A DNA stretch of 6,178 bases, from positions 1 to 6,178 of the forward strand of contig JBBINV010000108.1 of the NCBI GenBank assembly GCA_037443705.1, given 5' to 3'. The notes beneath the pieces are model-generated. The model ran no database searches and was not told the DNA's origin. It worked only from the letters and a program-made list of their open reading frames with translations. Both the position numbers and the translations under genes were made by a program. This document shows, piece after piece, positions 6,002 through 6,178 of the stretch (the stretch's first letter is position 1; each line of letters starts with the position of its first letter). This DNA comes from 2-02-FULL-66-14 sp037443705 (lineage in GTDB: Bacteria; Pseudomonadota; Gammaproteobacteria; Burkholderiales; SG8-39).

Positions 6002-6178
6002 ATGCAGAGCGCGGACCGGCCGGCGGCGCGCCATCCCGGTGCCGAGAAGGAGCGGCTCGCGAGCCTGAAGCTCGCGTTTTCGCGCGCCGAATCCGAAGCG
6101 CGCGCGTCGATCGCGGTCGAGGCGCGCGAGCAGGCCGAGGAGCGGCTGCGCGAGGCGGCGGACCGGCGGGCCGCGGCC
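6002..6178 (+). CDS. 5' end of an unidentified gene with a coiled-coil-like N-terminus
   Basis: The frame opens at ATG 6002 behind GGAGG and stays open to the window edge, showing 59 residues. After a short start (MQSADRPAARHPGAEKE) the chain is almost only Ala, Glu, Arg and a few Leu, for example ARASIAVEAREQAEERLREA, a pattern of a long charged amphipathic helix or coiled coil. No signal peptide or membrane segment is seen in this part. Such helices often precede signalling domains or form structural rods, but nothing here decides between these, and I do not name a function. The gene is divergent from the spermidine-synthase-like operon. Confidence 0.6.
   Translation, partial: MQSADRPAARHPGAEKERLASLKLAFSRAESEARASIAVEAREQAEERLREAADRRAAA

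Overview
The window is very GC-rich, with G/C-ending codons throughout. Its best-recognised proteins (glutathione reductase, cyclopropane-fatty-acyl-phospholipid synthase, TSUP permease) are of proteobacterial type. A betaproteobacterium, Burkholderiales or a relative, is the best guess; this is inference from composition and gene repertoire, not from a marker gene. Seven protein genes are supported, two of them cut by the window edges. There are no tRNA, rRNA, CRISPR or insertion-sequence signals.

Left block, plus strand (1-4376): a probable four-gene operon. First comes the 3' part of a two-domain hydrolase, a Nudix domain followed by a LACTB2-type metallo-beta-lactamase domain. After 48 bases comes an 88-residue protein I do not recognise. 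One base later glutathione reductase (gor) begins, and two bases after gor comes cyclopropane-fatty-acid synthase (cfa). The main oddity is the gor start: its FAD-binding glycine motif lies upstream of every ATG, GTG or TTG in the frame, so the only plausible start visible is a CTG one base past the stop codon of the small gene. Glutathione reductase keeps the thiol pool reduced and CFA synthase modifies membrane lipids; both are commonly tied to acid, oxidative or stationary-phase stress, so a stress-defence operon is a reasonable reading.

Right block, minus strand (5880-4373): a two-gene operon read toward the first block. A spermidine-synthase-fold protein that lacks the usual aminopropyltransferase signature overlaps by ATGA with a TauE/SafE (TSUP) family membrane permease. 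The permease and cfa converge so tightly that their stop codons share the palindrome CTAG, leaving no room for a terminator between them.

Right edge (5881-6178): a 121-base divergent intergenic region holds a candidate extended -10 promoter for the minus operon, very close to its start codon, and short inverted repeats. Beyond it lies the first 59 codons of a plus-strand gene whose visible part is a charged, alanine-rich helical (coiled-coil-like) segment.

I did not find a convincing previously undescribed system. The items most worth a second look are the non-canonical gor start, the Nudix-MBL fusion, the unknown small gene coupled to gor, and the possibly leaderless minus-strand operon with a divergent spermidine-synthase-like protein.
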